Below, one piece after another: positions 36,320 through 45,850 of a DNA stretch of 64,000 nt. Positions within the stretch are counted from its first letter, which is position 1, and every line of letters starts with the position of its first letter. The DNA is from Erythrobacter sp. ANT-B3C2 (GTDB lineage: Bacteria; Pseudomonadota; Alphaproteobacteria; Sphingomonadales; Sphingomonadaceae). Where the stretch lies: assembly GCA_001683845.1 (NCBI GenBank), contig LXQI01000007.1, positions 1 to 64,000 on the forward strand, in the 5' to 3' direction. The position numbers were made by a program, and so were the translations under genes. Under the pieces are notes generated by a model, which worked only from the letters and a program-made list of their open reading frames with translations, made no database searches and was not told the origin of the DNA.

Positions 36320-37470
36320 GCCGCTCGCTGACCATCCTGGGCGCCACCGGCTCCGTCGGCAGCTCCACGCTCGATCTGGTCCGCCGCCAGTCGGAGGAGT
36401 GGCGCGTGCTCGCGCTCACCGCCAATTGCCAGGCGCGCGAACTGGCGGCGCTCGCCCGCGAATTTGACGCCGAACTCGCCGTTGTGGCCGACGAGAGCTG
36501 CCTGCCCGAGCTCCGCGAAGCGCTTGCCGGCAGCGGCATCGAAGCTTCCGGCGGCGAGGCGGCGCTGGTCGAGGCGGCGCAGCGCGGCGCCGATCTCACC
36601 GTCGCCGCCATCGTCGGCTGCGCCGGGCTCGCCCCCACCATGGCCGCTATTGAACAGGGTGGCACCATCGCGCTCGCGAACAAGGAGGCGCTGGTCTCCG
36701 CCGGAGCGGTGATGACCGCCGCCGTCGCGCGCCACGGCGCCACGCTGCTGCCGGTCGATTCGGAACACAATGCGATTTTCCAGTGCCTCGCCGGCAATCG
36801 GCTGGCCGATGTGCGCTGGATCACGCTCACCGCCAGCGGCGGCCCGCTGCGCTGCTGGAGTTACGAGCAGCTGCGCGCCGCAACCCCGGCGCAAGCGGTC
36901 GCGCACCCGAATTGGTCGATGGGCGCCAAGATCAGCGTCGATTCGGCCACCATGATGAACAAGGGGCTCGAACTGATCGAGGCCTTCCACCTGTTCCCGG
37001 TCGGCGCCGAGGCACTGCGCATCGTGGTCCATCCTCAAAGCGTTATCCACTCGATGGTCGAGTTCCGCGACGGCTCCACGCTGGCGCAGCTCGGCCCGTC
37101 GGACATGCGCGTGCCGATCGCCTCGGCGCTGGCCTGGCCCCGGCGAATGGATACGCCCTGTACCCCCCTCGACCTGCCCGCGATCGGCGAGCTGACCTTC
37201 CTCGCGCCAGATGAAGAGCGCTTCCCCGCCACCCGCCTGGCGCGCGAGGCGGTGCTGGAAGGGGGCGCGGCCCCGGCCGTGCTGAACGCCGCCAACGAGG
37301 TCGCGGTCGCCGCCTTCCTCGCTGGTCACATCGCGTTCACGCAAATTGCGGATATCGTGGCGCAAATCCTCAGCGCCGACCGCCCACGCCCTCCCGCCTC
37401 GCTCGACGACGTCCTCGCCGTCGATGCCGAGGCGCGGGCGCGGGCCTCGGCCATGCTGGAGCCTGCCTGA
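36316..37470 (+). CDS. dxr: 1-deoxy-D-xylulose 5-phosphate reductoisomerase
   Basis: A 384-aa NADPH-dependent enzyme of the MEP isoprenoid pathway, forming 2-C-methyl-D-erythritol 4-phosphate. It opens with the nucleotide fold '[18 protein letters not shown]' and carries '[16 protein letters not shown]', the metal/substrate motif '[14 protein letters not shown]', '[11 protein letters not shown]', '[20 protein letters not shown]' and '[14 protein letters not shown]'. GTG 36316 overlaps the cdsA stop (GTGA) and precedes the fold by a few residues. Its pathway supplies the precursors used by UppS and the polyprenyl synthase. Confidence 0.97.
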   Translation: MSRSLTILGATGSVGSSTLDLVRRQSEEWRVLALTANCQARELAALAREFDAELAVVADESCLPELREALAGSGIEASGGEAALVEAAQRGADLTVAAIVGCAGLAPTMAAIEQGGTIALANKEALVSAGAVMTAAVARHGATLLPVDSEHNAIFQCLAGNRLADVRWITLTASGGPLRCWSYEQLRAATPAQAVAHPNWSMGAKISVDSATMMNKGLELIEAFHLFPVGAEALRIVVHPQSVIHSMVEFRDGSTLAQLGPSDMRVPIASALAWPRRMDTPCTPLDLPAIGELTFLAPDEERFPATRLAREAVLEGGAAPAVLNAANEVAVAAFLAGHIAFTQIADIVAQILSADRPRPPASLDDVLAVDAEARARASAMLEPA

Positions 37471-37471
37471 A

Positions 37472-38620
37472 TTGTTCGAAAGCCCGCCCTTCTGGATGTG
37501 GATCGTCGGCTTCCTGCTCGTGCTGGGGCCGCTGGTCACCCTGCACGAGCTGGGCCACTATCTCGTGGGCCGCTGGTTTGGGGTGAAGGCGGATGCCTTT
37601 TCGGTCGGTTTCGGCAGCGAGCTCGCTGGCTGGACAGACCGGCGCGGCACACGCTGGAAGCTCTCCGCCCTGCCACTCGGCGGCTACGTCAAATTCGCCG
37701 GAGACATGAACCCGGCAAGCCAGCCTAGCGAGGAATGGCTCGCCCTGCCGGAGGTGGAGCGAGCGCAGACCTTCCAGGCCGCCACCCTGTGGCAGAAGGC
37801 GCTGATTGTCCTCGCCGGGCCGGTGATGAATTTCCTCGTCGCCATCGCCATCCTCGCAGCCTTCAACCTGGCTTACGGCAAGCCCGTCCCCGCCGATCCC
37901 GAGCAGGAGAGCATCGTCGCCGCATTTACCGAAGGCTCGCCCGCGCAAGCGGCGGGCTTGCGCGTGGGCGACCGGATCGTCGCGATCGATGGCGAGGCGA
38001 TGGAAAGCTTCCGCGAGGTCCAGCGCCGCATTCAGATCTACCCCGATACCCCGCTCGCCCTCACCATCCAGCGCTCCGGCGAGCGGTTGACCATCCCCGT
38101 CACCACCGGCTCGCACGAGATGCGCGATCGTTTCGGCAATGCCACCCGCATCGGGCTGATCGGCATAGAGGCACAGCCGAGCGAAACTCGCTACGTCCCC
38201 GTCGACCCCGTCGAGGCGGTCGTGCTGGGGATCGGCCAGACGGGCGAGACGCTGCAGCTGATGGTCACCGGCATCTGGCAGATCATCGCCGGCTACCGTT
38301 CGGTCGACGAGCTGGGCGGCCCGATCAAGATCGCCAAGTTCTCGGGCGAACAGCTGAGCCTTGGCTGGCAGCAATTCTTCACCTTTGCGGCGCTCATCTC
38401 GATTAACTTGGCATTCATTAACCTGCTGCCAATTCCGGCGCTGGACGGCGGGCATCTGGCTTTCTACGCGGCCGAGGCAATCCGCCGCCGGCCGGCCAGC
38501 TCCCGCAGTCAGGATTGGGCGTTCCGCACCGGCATCGGCTTCGTGCTCGCGCTGATGCTGTTCGTGACCATCAACGATATCGTTTCGCTGCCCGTCTTCG
38601 GCAGCGCGGCGGAGAATTAA
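37472..38620 (+). CDS. rseP: Site-2 zinc metalloprotease RseP
   Basis: A 382-aa intramembrane protease. The zinc motif HELGH (residues 25-29) is in TM1; 'LPLGGYVKFAGDM' follows; one PDZ domain is visible ('EGSPAQAAGLRVGDRIVAID'); the C-terminal TMs hold 'INLLPIPALDGGHL' with the third zinc ligand. In E. coli it cleaves RseA to release sigma-E. The start TTG 37472 lies 1 base after the dxr stop; no ATG fits. It precedes bamA, the outer-membrane assembly gene whose failure triggers such stress pathways. Confidence 0.95.
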   Translation: MFESPPFWMWIVGFLLVLGPLVTLHELGHYLVGRWFGVKADAFSVGFGSELAGWTDRRGTRWKLSALPLGGYVKFAGDMNPASQPSEEWLALPEVERAQTFQAATLWQKALIVLAGPVMNFLVAIAILAAFNLAYGKPVPADPEQESIVAAFTEGSPAQAAGLRVGDRIVAIDGEAMESFREVQRRIQIYPDTPLALTIQRSGERLTIPVTTGSHEMRDRFGNATRIGLIGIEAQPSETRYVPVDPVEAVVLGIGQTGETLQLMVTGIWQIIAGYRSVDELGGPIKIAKFSGEQLSLGWQQFFTFAALISINLAFINLLPIPALDGGHLAFYAAEAIRRRPASSRSQDWAFRTGIGFVLALMLFVTINDIVSLPVFGSAAEN

Positions 38621-38796
38621 ACGTCGCCGCTCGAAAGAACGGCGGTGCAGGAAAGGCGCTTCGCACAATTTAGCCGGTTGGTTTGCTTGCCCGCCCGCCC
38701 GCCATCGGGCAAGGGGCGCGTCCTGCGTGCTGACCGGTTGATCGATCTGCTTCGGGGGCGGCGGATCGGCAAGGTGTCGAATGGAAACGGACGGAC

Positions 38797-41550
38797 ATGA
38801 TTTCTAGCGTGACCACGCTCTCACCCTCTCGCTTCGTAGCAGCTCTGCTCGGATGCACAGTGCTGGCCGGCTTTCCGGCGAGCGCTCACGCGCAGGAAGC
38901 GGCTGGCGCTCAGGAAGTGCCGGCAGGGCCCGCACCGCAGGAAGCACCTGCCGCACAGCCGGCCACCGCTTCTCAGCCCGGCCCGCTGGCGTCGCCCGGA
39001 ACCCCCGAGCCCGGCCAGCAGATCCGCACTATTGCAGTGGCCGGCGCCCAGCGGCTCGAGCCTGAGACGATCGTCAGCTACATCCAGCTGCGCCCGGGCG
39101 ATATCTACACGCCCGCCGCGGCCGACCAGGCGCTCAAGGACCTCGCCGCCACCGAACTGTTCGCCGATTTCCGCCTCGCCAACAATAATGGCGACATGCT
39201 GATCACCGTGATCGAGAACCCGGTGATCAACCGCATCGTGCTCGAAGGCAACCGGCGGCTGAAGGAGGACAAGATCCTCCCCGAAATCCGCCTCGCCCCG
39301 CGCCAGATCTTCACTCGATCCAAGGTGCGCGCCGATGTCGCGCGGATCATCGAGCTGTACAAGCGCCAGGGCCGCTTTGCCGCCACGGTCGAACCGCAGA
39401 TGGTGCAGCTCGATCAGAACCGGGTGGACGTGGTGTTCGAGATCACCGAGGGCCCCAAGTCCAAGGTCCGCCAGATCAACGTCATCGGCAACGAGGCGTT
39501 CACCGACGGCGAAGTTCGTGATCAGATGGTCACCAAGGCCTCGGGCGGCCTGCTCACCATCCTGAGCTCGAACACCAGCTACGATCCCGACCGGCTCGCC
39601 TACGACCAGCAGCAGCTGCGCGCCTTCTACCTCGAGAACGGCTATGCCGATTTCCGCGTCGTCTCCGCGGTCGCCGAGCTGACACCGGACAAGCGCGATT
39701 TCATCATCACCTACGTGGTGGAGGAAGGCGAGCGCTACCGCTTCGGCGATGTCGCGGTGAACAGCGAGCTGCGCGATTTCGACAGCGACATCATGACCGG
39801 CTCGCTGCCGATGAGCGCGGGCGACTGGTACGACGCGAAGCTGGTCGAGGACACGATCGAGCGGCTGACCGAAACCGCCGGCACCTTCGGCTACGCCTTC
39901 GCCAGCGTGCGCCCACGCTTCGTCCCCGATCGCGAGAACCGCACGATGGCGGTAAACTTCGTCATCGGCGAGGCGCCGCGCGTTTATGTCGAGCGGATCG
40001 ACATCAACGGCAACACGCTTACGCAGGACAAGGTCGTGCGTCGCGAGTTCCGCATTTCAGAGGGCGATGCGTTCAATTCGCTGCAGGTCAGTCGCTCGAC
40101 CAATCGGATCAACTCGCTCGGCTACTTCCAGGAAAACTTCAAGATCGAGCAGGTCGACGGTTCGGCGCCGGATCGGATCATCCTCGAAGCCAACGTACAG
40201 GAACAGGCCACCGGCGAGCTTTCGCTCTCGGCCGGCTTCTCCAGCCTCGAGTCGTTCATCTTCCAGGGCTCGATCCGCCAGCGCAATTTCCGTGGCCGCG
40301 GGCAAACGGTCGGCCTCTCGGCCAATTGGTCGCGCTACTCGCGCTCGGGGTCGATCAGCTTCACCGAGCCCTACGTGTTCGACAAGAACATCTCCGCCGG
40401 CCTCGACATCTACCGGCGGGATTTCAACAACGGCTATTTCGATCGCTCCAGCGCCACTTACGAGCAGGCCACCACCGGCACCCAGCTGCGCGCGGGCGTG
40501 CCGCTGACGGAATTTATGTCGGCACTGGGCCGCTACACCTTCAATTACGACCAGATCACGCTCGACGAAAACCAGTTCTTCGCCGATTTCGATGGCGACG
40601 GTATCCGCACCTGCGAGCCGCTACTCGCGGGCCGCTATTTGTGCGAGGCGGTGGGCGAGCGCACCACCTCGATGCTGGGCGCCTCGCTGATCTACAGCAC
40701 GCTGGACAATCGCCTGCGCCCGACGCGCGGTGAGAACGCGGTGCTGAACCTCGATTTCGCCGGCCTCGGCGGCTCCACCCGCTACCTGCGCTTCACTGGC
40801 GAGGCCACGAAGTACTGGAACCTGGGCAGCGGCTTCATCTTCAGCCTGCGCGGCCAGACCGGCCTCATCCAGGGCCTGCGCGATCGGGGCGAGGGGGTAG
40901 ACGACGTTCTGCTGACCGATCGCTTCTTCCTCGGCGAGCAGCAGGGTCTGCGGGGCTTCGACATCCGCGGCGTCGGCCCGCGCGTGCTGCGCCGGTTCTT
41001 CACCACGGATGATGATGGCAACCCGGTTCTAACCGCTCTCGACAGCGATTCCACGGTCGACGATGCGCTCGGCGGCAAGGCAATGTACCTCGCCAGTGCC
41101 GAGATCGAGATCCCGCTCGGCTCGGGCGCGCGCGAGCTCGGTCTGCGCCCCTCGGTGTTCATCGATGCGGGCGCGGTGTACAATGTGCAGCGCCCGCAGC
41201 TCAACATCAGCCCGTTCCCCGATGGCCTGTTCATCCCACAGCGGGACGAAAGCGGCGCGGCGCTGTTCTCGCAACCCGTTCGCGACAGTGCCGGCGTGGT
41301 CACCGGCACCATCCCTACCACCAGCCCGACCGCGCCGGACGGCACTGCCAACACAGCGATCGGCACCAACCTCCCGGCCTTCGTCGAGGAATTCTACGGC
41401 GATACATGGCGTCCGCGGGTCGCGGTCGGCGTCGGCGTTAACTGGAACTCGCCGTTCGGCCCGTTCCGCATCAACATCGCCTACCCGCTGCTGAAGCAGG
41501 AAGGCGACGACACCAAGATCGTGTCGTTCAACGTAGGGACCCAATTCTGA
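38797..41550 (+). CDS. bamA: Outer membrane assembly protein BamA
   Basis: A 917-aa Omp85 protein that inserts beta-barrels into the outer membrane. A signal peptide ends near 'ASAHAQ' and is followed by an unusual Pro/Ala/Gln-rich stretch of about 45 residues before POTRA 1 ('QQIRTIAVAGAQRLEPETIV'). Five POTRA repeats run to about residue 430, then the 16-strand barrel with 'QQGLRGFDIRGVGPR' (VRGF/Y loop region) and a C-terminal beta-signal ending in Phe ('VSFNVGTQF'). The TGATG junction couples it to the skp-like gene. Confidence 0.97.
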   Translation: MISSVTTLSPSRFVAALLGCTVLAGFPASAHAQEAAGAQEVPAGPAPQEAPAAQPATASQPGPLASPGTPEPGQQIRTIAVAGAQRLEPETIVSYIQLRPGDIYTPAAADQALKDLAATELFADFRLANNNGDMLITVIENPVINRIVLEGNRRLKEDKILPEIRLAPRQIFTRSKVRADVARIIELYKRQGRFAATVEPQMVQLDQNRVDVVFEITEGPKSKVRQINVIGNEAFTDGEVRDQMVTKASGGLLTILSSNTSYDPDRLAYDQQQLRAFYLENGYADFRVVSAVAELTPDKRDFIITYVVEEGERYRFGDVAVNSELRDFDSDIMTGSLPMSAGDWYDAKLVEDTIERLTETAGTFGYAFASVRPRFVPDRENRTMAVNFVIGEAPRVYVERIDINGNTLTQDKVVRREFRISEGDAFNSLQVSRSTNRINSLGYFQENFKIEQVDGSAPDRIILEANVQEQATGELSLSAGFSSLESFIFQGSIRQRNFRGRGQTVGLSANWSRYSRSGSISFTEPYVFDKNISAGLDIYRRDFNNGYFDRSSATYEQATTGTQLRAGVPLTEFMSALGRYTFNYDQITLDENQFFADFDGDGIRTCEPLLAGRYLCEAVGERTTSMLGASLIYSTLDNRLRPTRGENAVLNLDFAGLGGSTRYLRFTGEATKYWNLGSGFIFSLRGQTGLIQGLRDRGEGVDDVLLTDRFFLGEQQGLRGFDIRGVGPRVLRRFFTTDDDGNPVLTALDSDSTVDDALGGKAMYLASAEIEIPLGSGARELGLRPSVFIDAGAVYNVQRPQLNISPFPDGLFIPQRDESGAALFSQPVRDSAGVVTGTIPTTSPTAPDGTANTAIGTNLPAFVEEFYGDTWRPRVAVGVGVNWNSPFGPFRINIAYPLLKQEGDDTKIVSFNVGTQF

Positions 41551-42230
41551 TGACTCATTTCCTCAAGCCGGCCATTGCCGCCGGTCTCGCTCTCGCCGCG
41601 CTCTCTGCTCCGGCCGCCATTACCCCGGTCGCGGCGCAGGCCGCCGCCGGCGCGCGCACCATCGGCGTGGTCAACGTGCCTGCCGTGGTGGCCAATTCCA
41701 ACGCCTATCGCACCGCTCAGCAGCAGCGGCAGACCACCTACCAGGCGCAGATCGAGCAGGCCAACCAGCGCCGCCAGGCGATCGGCCAGCAGCTCCAGCC
41801 GCTCATTCAGCAGCTGCAGACCGCAAGCCAGCAGCCCAATGCCAATCAGCAGGCGCTCCAGCAGCAGGCGCTGCAGGCGCAGCAAATCGAACAGGCCGGC
41901 CAGCAGGAGCTTCAGCAGCTCCTCGCCCCGGTGGCGCTCAGCCAGGCCTATGTGGAAGAGCAGATCAACGATCAGCTGAACACCGCCATCCAGAACGCCG
42001 CGCGCGCTCAGAACATATCGCTTGTGATCACGCCCGACGTGATCCTTTATGCCGACGCTTCCTACAATATAAACCAGCCCGTGCTGGATGAGCTGAACCG
42101 GCTGCTCCCCAGCGCCCAGCTCGTTCCGCCCACCGGCTGGGTTCCGCGCGAGGTGCGTGAGCAGCAGGCCGCCCAGGCACAGCAGGGCGCCGCACCGGCA
42201 CAGCCGGTCACGCCGGTCCAGGGCCGCTGA
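41550..42230 (+). CDS. skp: Skp/OmpH-family periplasmic chaperone
   Basis: A 226-aa protein with a signal peptide ('[20 protein letters not shown]') and the OmpH fold: '[20 protein letters not shown]' strand, a long Gln-rich coiled-coil arm (about residues 50-130, many Q) and the returning '[20 protein letters not shown]' strands. Skp trimers hold unfolded outer-membrane proteins on their way to BamA. The Gln-rich arm and the 35-residue Gln/Ala/Pro tail are longer than in enterobacterial Skp (about 160 aa). It begins in the bamA stop (TGATG) and ends in the fabZ start. Confidence 0.88.
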   Translation: MTHFLKPAIAAGLALAALSAPAAITPVAAQAAAGARTIGVVNVPAVVANSNAYRTAQQQRQTTYQAQIEQANQRRQAIGQQLQPLIQQLQTASQQPNANQQALQQQALQAQQIEQAGQQELQQLLAPVALSQAYVEEQINDQLNTAIQNAARAQNISLVITPDVILYADASYNINQPVLDELNRLLPSAQLVPPTGWVPREVREQQAAQAQQGAAPAQPVTPVQGR

Positions 42231-42718
42231 TGGCCGAACCGGCCGGCGGCGCGCAAGGCGCGGGTGGCGATGACGCGTGGGACGTCCCGCGCATCCTCGC
42301 CGCCTTGCCCCACCGCTACCCGCTGCTGTTGGTCGATCGCGTCCTCAGCTTGACCCCGGACGAGGAGATTTGCGCGGTCAAGGCGGTCAGCTTCAACGAA
42401 CAATTCTTCCAGGGCCACTTCCCCGGCCGGCCGATCATGCCGGGCGTGCTGCAGGTGGAGGCGCTGGCGCAGGCGGCGGGCATCCTTGCGGTGGAAACGC
42501 TGGGCCTCGCGGGCAGCGGCAAGCTGGTCTATTTCATGGCCATCGAGAACGCCAAATTCCGCGCACCCGTGGAGCCCGGCTGCCTGCTGGAGCTGTCGGT
42601 CCGCTTCGTCCAGAAACGCGCCCGCGTCTGCAAGTTCGCCGGCACCGCCAGCGTGGCGGGCAAGACCAGCTGCGAGGTCGCCTTCACCGCCATGATCTCC
42701 GACGCGCCGCAGGGCTGA
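42230..42718 (+). CDS. fabZ: 3-hydroxyacyl-ACP dehydratase FabZ
   Basis: A 162-aa hot-dog-fold enzyme removing water from 3-hydroxyacyl-ACP in fatty acid elongation. The catalytic His63 is in '[20 protein letters not shown]' with the partner Glu a few residues on; '[13 protein letters not shown]' is the N-terminal signature. Its start overlaps the skp stop (TGATG). In most LPS-bearing relatives lpxD precedes and lpxA/lpxB follow it; neither is present here. Confidence 0.97.
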   Translation: MAEPAGGAQGAGGDDAWDVPRILAALPHRYPLLLVDRVLSLTPDEEICAVKAVSFNEQFFQGHFPGRPIMPGVLQVEALAQAAGILAVETLGLAGSGKLVYFMAIENAKFRAPVEPGCLLELSVRFVQKRARVCKFAGTASVAGKTSCEVAFTAMISDAPQG

Positions 42719-42848
42719 CGAGCGGCGGGCGAGTGCGAGGGCCCGTACCTGCGTCCTTGCCATTGCGGGCGCGAGCCTCTAAGCGCCGCGCCTTCCCGAT
42801 ATTGCCCGGCCGGTCGGAACCGGCCCAACGCACTAGGAACCAAGCGCC

Positions 42849-43076
42849 ATGAAGGCCGATATTCACCCCGATTACCACATGATCAAGGTCCAGATGACCG
42901 ACGGCACGCTGTTCGAGACCCGCTCCACCTGGGGCAAGGAGGGCGACACGATGACGCTGGATATCGACCCGACCAGCCACCCGGCCTGGACCGGCGGCAC
43001 CCGCCAGCTTGATCAGGGCGGCCGCGTGGCGCAGTTCAACAAGCGCTTCGGCGGGCTGTCGCTCAAGGGTAAGTAA
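42849..43076 (+). CDS. rpmE: 50S ribosomal protein L31
   Basis: A 75-aa L31: '[20 protein letters not shown]', '[20 protein letters not shown]' and '[17 protein letters not shown]'. It has no cysteine, so it is the zinc-free form. In bacteria with both forms, the zinc-free paralogue replaces the zinc form under zinc shortage; here it may be the only copy, which cannot be judged from this window. Confidence 0.95.
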   Translation: MKADIHPDYHMIKVQMTDGTLFETRSTWGKEGDTMTLDIDPTSHPAWTGGTRQLDQGGRVAQFNKRFGGLSLKGK

Positions 43077-43084
43077 GCTTCGGC

Positions 43085-43102
43085 GCGGCGCTGCGGCGCC
43101 GC
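43085..43102 (+). terminator. Hairpin after rpmE
   Basis: GCGGCGC-TGCG-GCGCCGC is a 7-bp perfect stem 8 bases past the rpmE stop, between convergent genes. There is no U-run, so termination is uncertain. Confidence 0.35.
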
Positions 43103-43211
43103 CCCGACCAGCCCGGCTCACCATCCTCGGCCGCGCGGTCCGGCCGTGCCAAGCCCCGGCTGAAGCCGCAACACCGCGCCCGTCGCTCCTCGCCGCATCG
43201 GCGCTGGCCGC

Positions 43212-43628
43212 TCAGCCCTCCCCAACCGGCTCGAACCGCACCACGCCCGCATCGCGCCTGCGCCCACTATGGTCGCTCTGGTGGCGCTGCCCGTCATACA
43301 CCGGCATCTCGCGCCAGTCGTACGGGCTGATCCCGTCCAGACATGCGGCGTTGATCCCGAACTTGTCCGGGTCGCTGCGGGTCTGGTGGAACGGATGGAT
43401 GCCGCACATTGCGCAGAAGCGGTGCTTCGCCTCCCCGGTGCCGAAGGTGTAGAGCGTCAGCCGCTCCTCGCCCCGCGTGATCCGCAGGTCGGCGAGCGGC
43501 ACATCGATCATCACCGCGCCCTTCATCGCGCAGATCGTGCAATTGCACCGCCGGGGTCGCAGCTGGGCCGGCAGCCGAACGGCAAAGCGCACCGCCCCGC
43601 AATGGCACCCGCCCATGTGCTCGCTCAC
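43212..43628 (-). CDS. GFA-family zinc protein
   Basis: A 138-aa protein of the GFA/CENP-V fold: 'GGCHCGAVRF', 'RCNCTICAMKG' and 'FCAMCGIHPFHQ' supply the Cys residues that bind two zincs. Some members are glutathione-dependent formaldehyde-activating enzymes; most are of unknown activity. The GTG start at 43628 could be replaced by ATG 43616. The C-terminus ('DAGVVRFEPVGEG') is basic and unremarkable. Convergent with rpmE. Confidence 0.88.
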   Translation of the reverse strand: MSEHMGGCHCGAVRFAVRLPAQLRPRRCNCTICAMKGAVMIDVPLADLRITRGEERLTLYTFGTGEAKHRFCAMCGIHPFHQTRSDPDKFGINAACLDGISPYDWREMPVYDGQRHQSDHSGRRRDAGVVRFEPVGEG

Positions 43629-43661
43629 CGCATCACTCCCGTGCCACTATCCCTAAGTCCA

Positions 43662-44312
43662 TCACTCCCAGCCCCACGGCCGCTCGCGATACCATTTGGT
43701 GATCACGTATTTCACGCCCTTGCGCACCTTCATCCCGTGGTGGAGCGTCGCCGGGTTGAGCGTGCCGTCGGGCCGATGGTTGTTCCAGCCCAGCAGCTTG
43801 CCGGTCTCGGGGTGGAAGGTCTTGTCAATCACCTTGAAGCGCGTCCCGCCGCCCGCTTCCACTACATTGAGGTAGATCATGAAGGTCCAGGTGCGCTGCC
43901 CGGCCACCGAGCAGAAGCGTGCGAAATCCTGCCCGTCGGGCTCGAAATAGTCGGTGTGGGCCTTGAACTCCTGCCCCACATCGTAGCGCTGGCCCTGCGC
44001 CGGCTCGCCATGCGCAGGGTCGATGCCGTTAAGCGCGAGCAACCGCTCCTCGAGAGCCTGCACTGCCGGTTCCGCCGGGTTCAGGTCGCAGGTCTCGCTG
44101 GTGCGGAAATAATGGTCGCCATTCGGATCGGCGATGGTCGAGGGCCGGCGGTCTTGGTCGATCAGCCCGATCAGCTCCTCGCACAGGTCCGCGGAGAGAA
44201 AGCCCGGCTGGTCGAACAGCTCCAGCCGCGCTGTGGGCACACGCCGCACGCCCGGCCGGGCGAGCAGGAACGCCGCACTCGTCTCGCCCGGATTCGCCAT
44301 CACTCCCGTCAT
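43662..44312 (-). CDS. 2OG-Fe(II) oxygenase, prolyl 4-hydroxylase type
   Basis: A 216-aa protein of the prolyl 4-hydroxylase alpha family. The iron ligands are visible: 'FKAHTDYFEP' (HxD) and 'PATLHHGMKVRKGVKYVITK' (distal His and 2-oxoglutarate-binding Lys). 'AGGGTRFKVI' and 'HPETGKLLGWNNH' are core strands. Bacterial members hydroxylate proteins such as EF-Tu or small substrates; the target here is unknown. ATG 44312 or 44300 are both plausible starts, and the ORF-track start at 44348 is less so. It lies 33 bases upstream of, and in the same direction as, the GFA gene. Confidence 0.85.
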   Translation of the reverse strand: MTGVMANPGETSAAFLLARPGVRRVPTARLELFDQPGFLSADLCEELIGLIDQDRRPSTIADPNGDHYFRTSETCDLNPAEPAVQALEERLLALNGIDPAHGEPAQGQRYDVGQEFKAHTDYFEPDGQDFARFCSVAGQRTWTFMIYLNVVEAGGGTRFKVIDKTFHPETGKLLGWNNHRPDGTLNPATLHHGMKVRKGVKYVITKWYRERPWGWE

Positions 44313-44444
44313 ACCCCTCGCGCCCCGCCGCGCAACCCGCCGAAACAAGGCGCAACAATGTTACGCCAGCGGGGCTCCCGGAGCGATTTCCTTTGCATCG
44401 CTCCGGCCCGTTGTGCAACACGCCGCCCGTGCGCCGATCGCTGC

Positions 44445-44472
44445 TTGACCGCGCGGCGCAGCGGCCTAACAG
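44445..44472 (+). promoter_or_regulatory. Candidate promoter of tRNA-His
   Basis: TTGACC (5 of 6) is followed after 16 bases by TAACAG, a weak -10, 30 bases before the mature tRNA 5' end. Confidence 0.45.
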
Positions 44473-44501
44473 CCCCGGGCTTCACGGCTGTGTCGGCTGA
44501 T

Positions 44502-44579
44502 GGCGATTGTAGCTCAGTTGGTTAGAGCGCCGGTTTGTGGTACCGGAGGTCGCGGGTTCAAACCCCGTCAATCGCCCCA
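44502..44579 (+). tRNA. tRNA-His (anticodon GUG)
   Basis: Complete cloverleaf with acceptor GCGATTG/CAATCGC, T8, AGCTC D-arm, anticodon loop 'TTTGTGGTA' with GTG, and GGTTCAAACCC T-arm. The extra 5' G (position -1) pairs with discriminator C73, the hallmark of bacterial tRNA-His. CCA is encoded. Confidence 0.97.
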
Positions 44580-44620
44580 CCTCTCCTTCGCCGTGACCAC
44601 CGCCGCGAAGGACCAATCCC

Positions 44621-45685
44621 ATGCAAGCATTCTGGACCGAGCCCGATTTCGACGCGCATGAGCTCGTCCAGCTGGTCCACCACTGCGCCTCCGGGCTCGT
44701 CGCGATCGTCGCGCTCCATTCCACCCATTTGGGCCCCGGTGCCGGCGGGACCCGCTTCTGGCACTATCCCGAGCCGGCCGATGGCCTGCGCGATGCGCTG
44801 CGCCTCAGCCGCGGGATGAGCTACAAGAACGCCATGGCCGGTCTGCCGATGGGCGGCGGAAAGGCGGTGGTGCTGCTCGATCGCGCAGGCCGCAAGACGC
44901 CCGAGATGCTCGCCGCCTTCGGCGATGCGGTGGAGGCACTCGGCGGCCGCTACGTCACCGCCGAAGATGTCGGCGCCAGCGAGGCCGACATGGTCGCGAT
45001 CGCCAGGCGCACCGCGCATGTCTGCGGGCTCCCGGCGGGCGAGGGCGCGGTCGGCGGCGATCCCGGCCCGTTCACCGCGATGGGCATCTTCCACGGCATC
45101 AAGGCCGCCGTGGCCCACCGGCTCGGCCAGTCCTCCGTCCAGGGCGTGCGCGTCGCTATCCAGGGCTGCGGCAGCGTCGGCGGCGGCGTCGCGCGGCTGC
45201 TGGCGGGCGAGGGCGCACGCCTCACCCTCGCCGATCTCGACGCTGCCCGCGCCAAGGCCCTCGCGTCCGAACTCGACGCCCAGGCAGTGCCCAGCGATCG
45301 CATCATGGGCACGCAATGCGATGTCTTCAGCCCCAACGCTCTGGGCGCGGTGCTCGACGAGGAGGGCATCGCCCGGCTCGATTGCACAATCGTGGCCGGC
45401 GGTGCCAACAACCAGCTCGCCCGCCCCGAACACGGCGCGCTGCTGACGGAGCGCGGCATCCTCTACGCGCCCGATTACGTCATCAACGCCGGCGGCATCA
45501 TCAACGTCAGCCTCGAATATCTCTCCAGCCGGGCGGGCACCGAGTGCGACATCAACGAGGTGCGCAAGCGCATCGCGCAGATCCCCGGCCGGCTGCAATC
45601 GATCTGGCAGGAAAGCGACACCACCGGCGACCGGCCGGACCTGGTGGCCGATCGCATGGCGCAAAAGCTCATCGGTCGAGCCTGA
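44621..45685 (+). CDS. Leu/Phe/Val-type amino acid dehydrogenase
   Basis: A 354-aa NAD-dependent oxidative deaminase of the Glu/Leu/Phe/Val dehydrogenase superfamily; the length fits leucine dehydrogenases. The catalytic region has 'LGPGAGGTRFWHYPEPADGL', 'GMSYKNAMAGLPMGGGKAVV' with two Lys, and 'YVTAEDVGASEADMVAIARR'; the NAD fold has 'VAIQGCGSVGGGVARLLAGE'; 'VAGGANNQLA' follows. It interconverts branched-chain amino acids and 2-oxo acids; exact substrate is not decidable by eye. No operon partner is evident. Confidence 0.9.
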   Translation: MQAFWTEPDFDAHELVQLVHHCASGLVAIVALHSTHLGPGAGGTRFWHYPEPADGLRDALRLSRGMSYKNAMAGLPMGGGKAVVLLDRAGRKTPEMLAAFGDAVEALGGRYVTAEDVGASEADMVAIARRTAHVCGLPAGEGAVGGDPGPFTAMGIFHGIKAAVAHRLGQSSVQGVRVAIQGCGSVGGGVARLLAGEGARLTLADLDAARAKALASELDAQAVPSDRIMGTQCDVFSPNALGAVLDEEGIARLDCTIVAGGANNQLARPEHGALLTERGILYAPDYVINAGGIINVSLEYLSSRAGTECDINEVRKRIAQIPGRLQSIWQESDTTGDRPDLVADRMAQKLIGRA

Positions 45686-45850
45686 GGAGAGGGCTAAGGG
45701 GGAGGGCCTGAACAGCGGTCCTGCAGGGGGCCCTATGGGGGTTCATCTCACGCCAAAATCGGCCGCTGCGGGGCGCTTTGCGACGGGCATCCATTGGCCC
45801 TTGCCCGCCGGTTCGCCACCTGCCAAAAGCTCTGGCAACCTCGCTCAACC

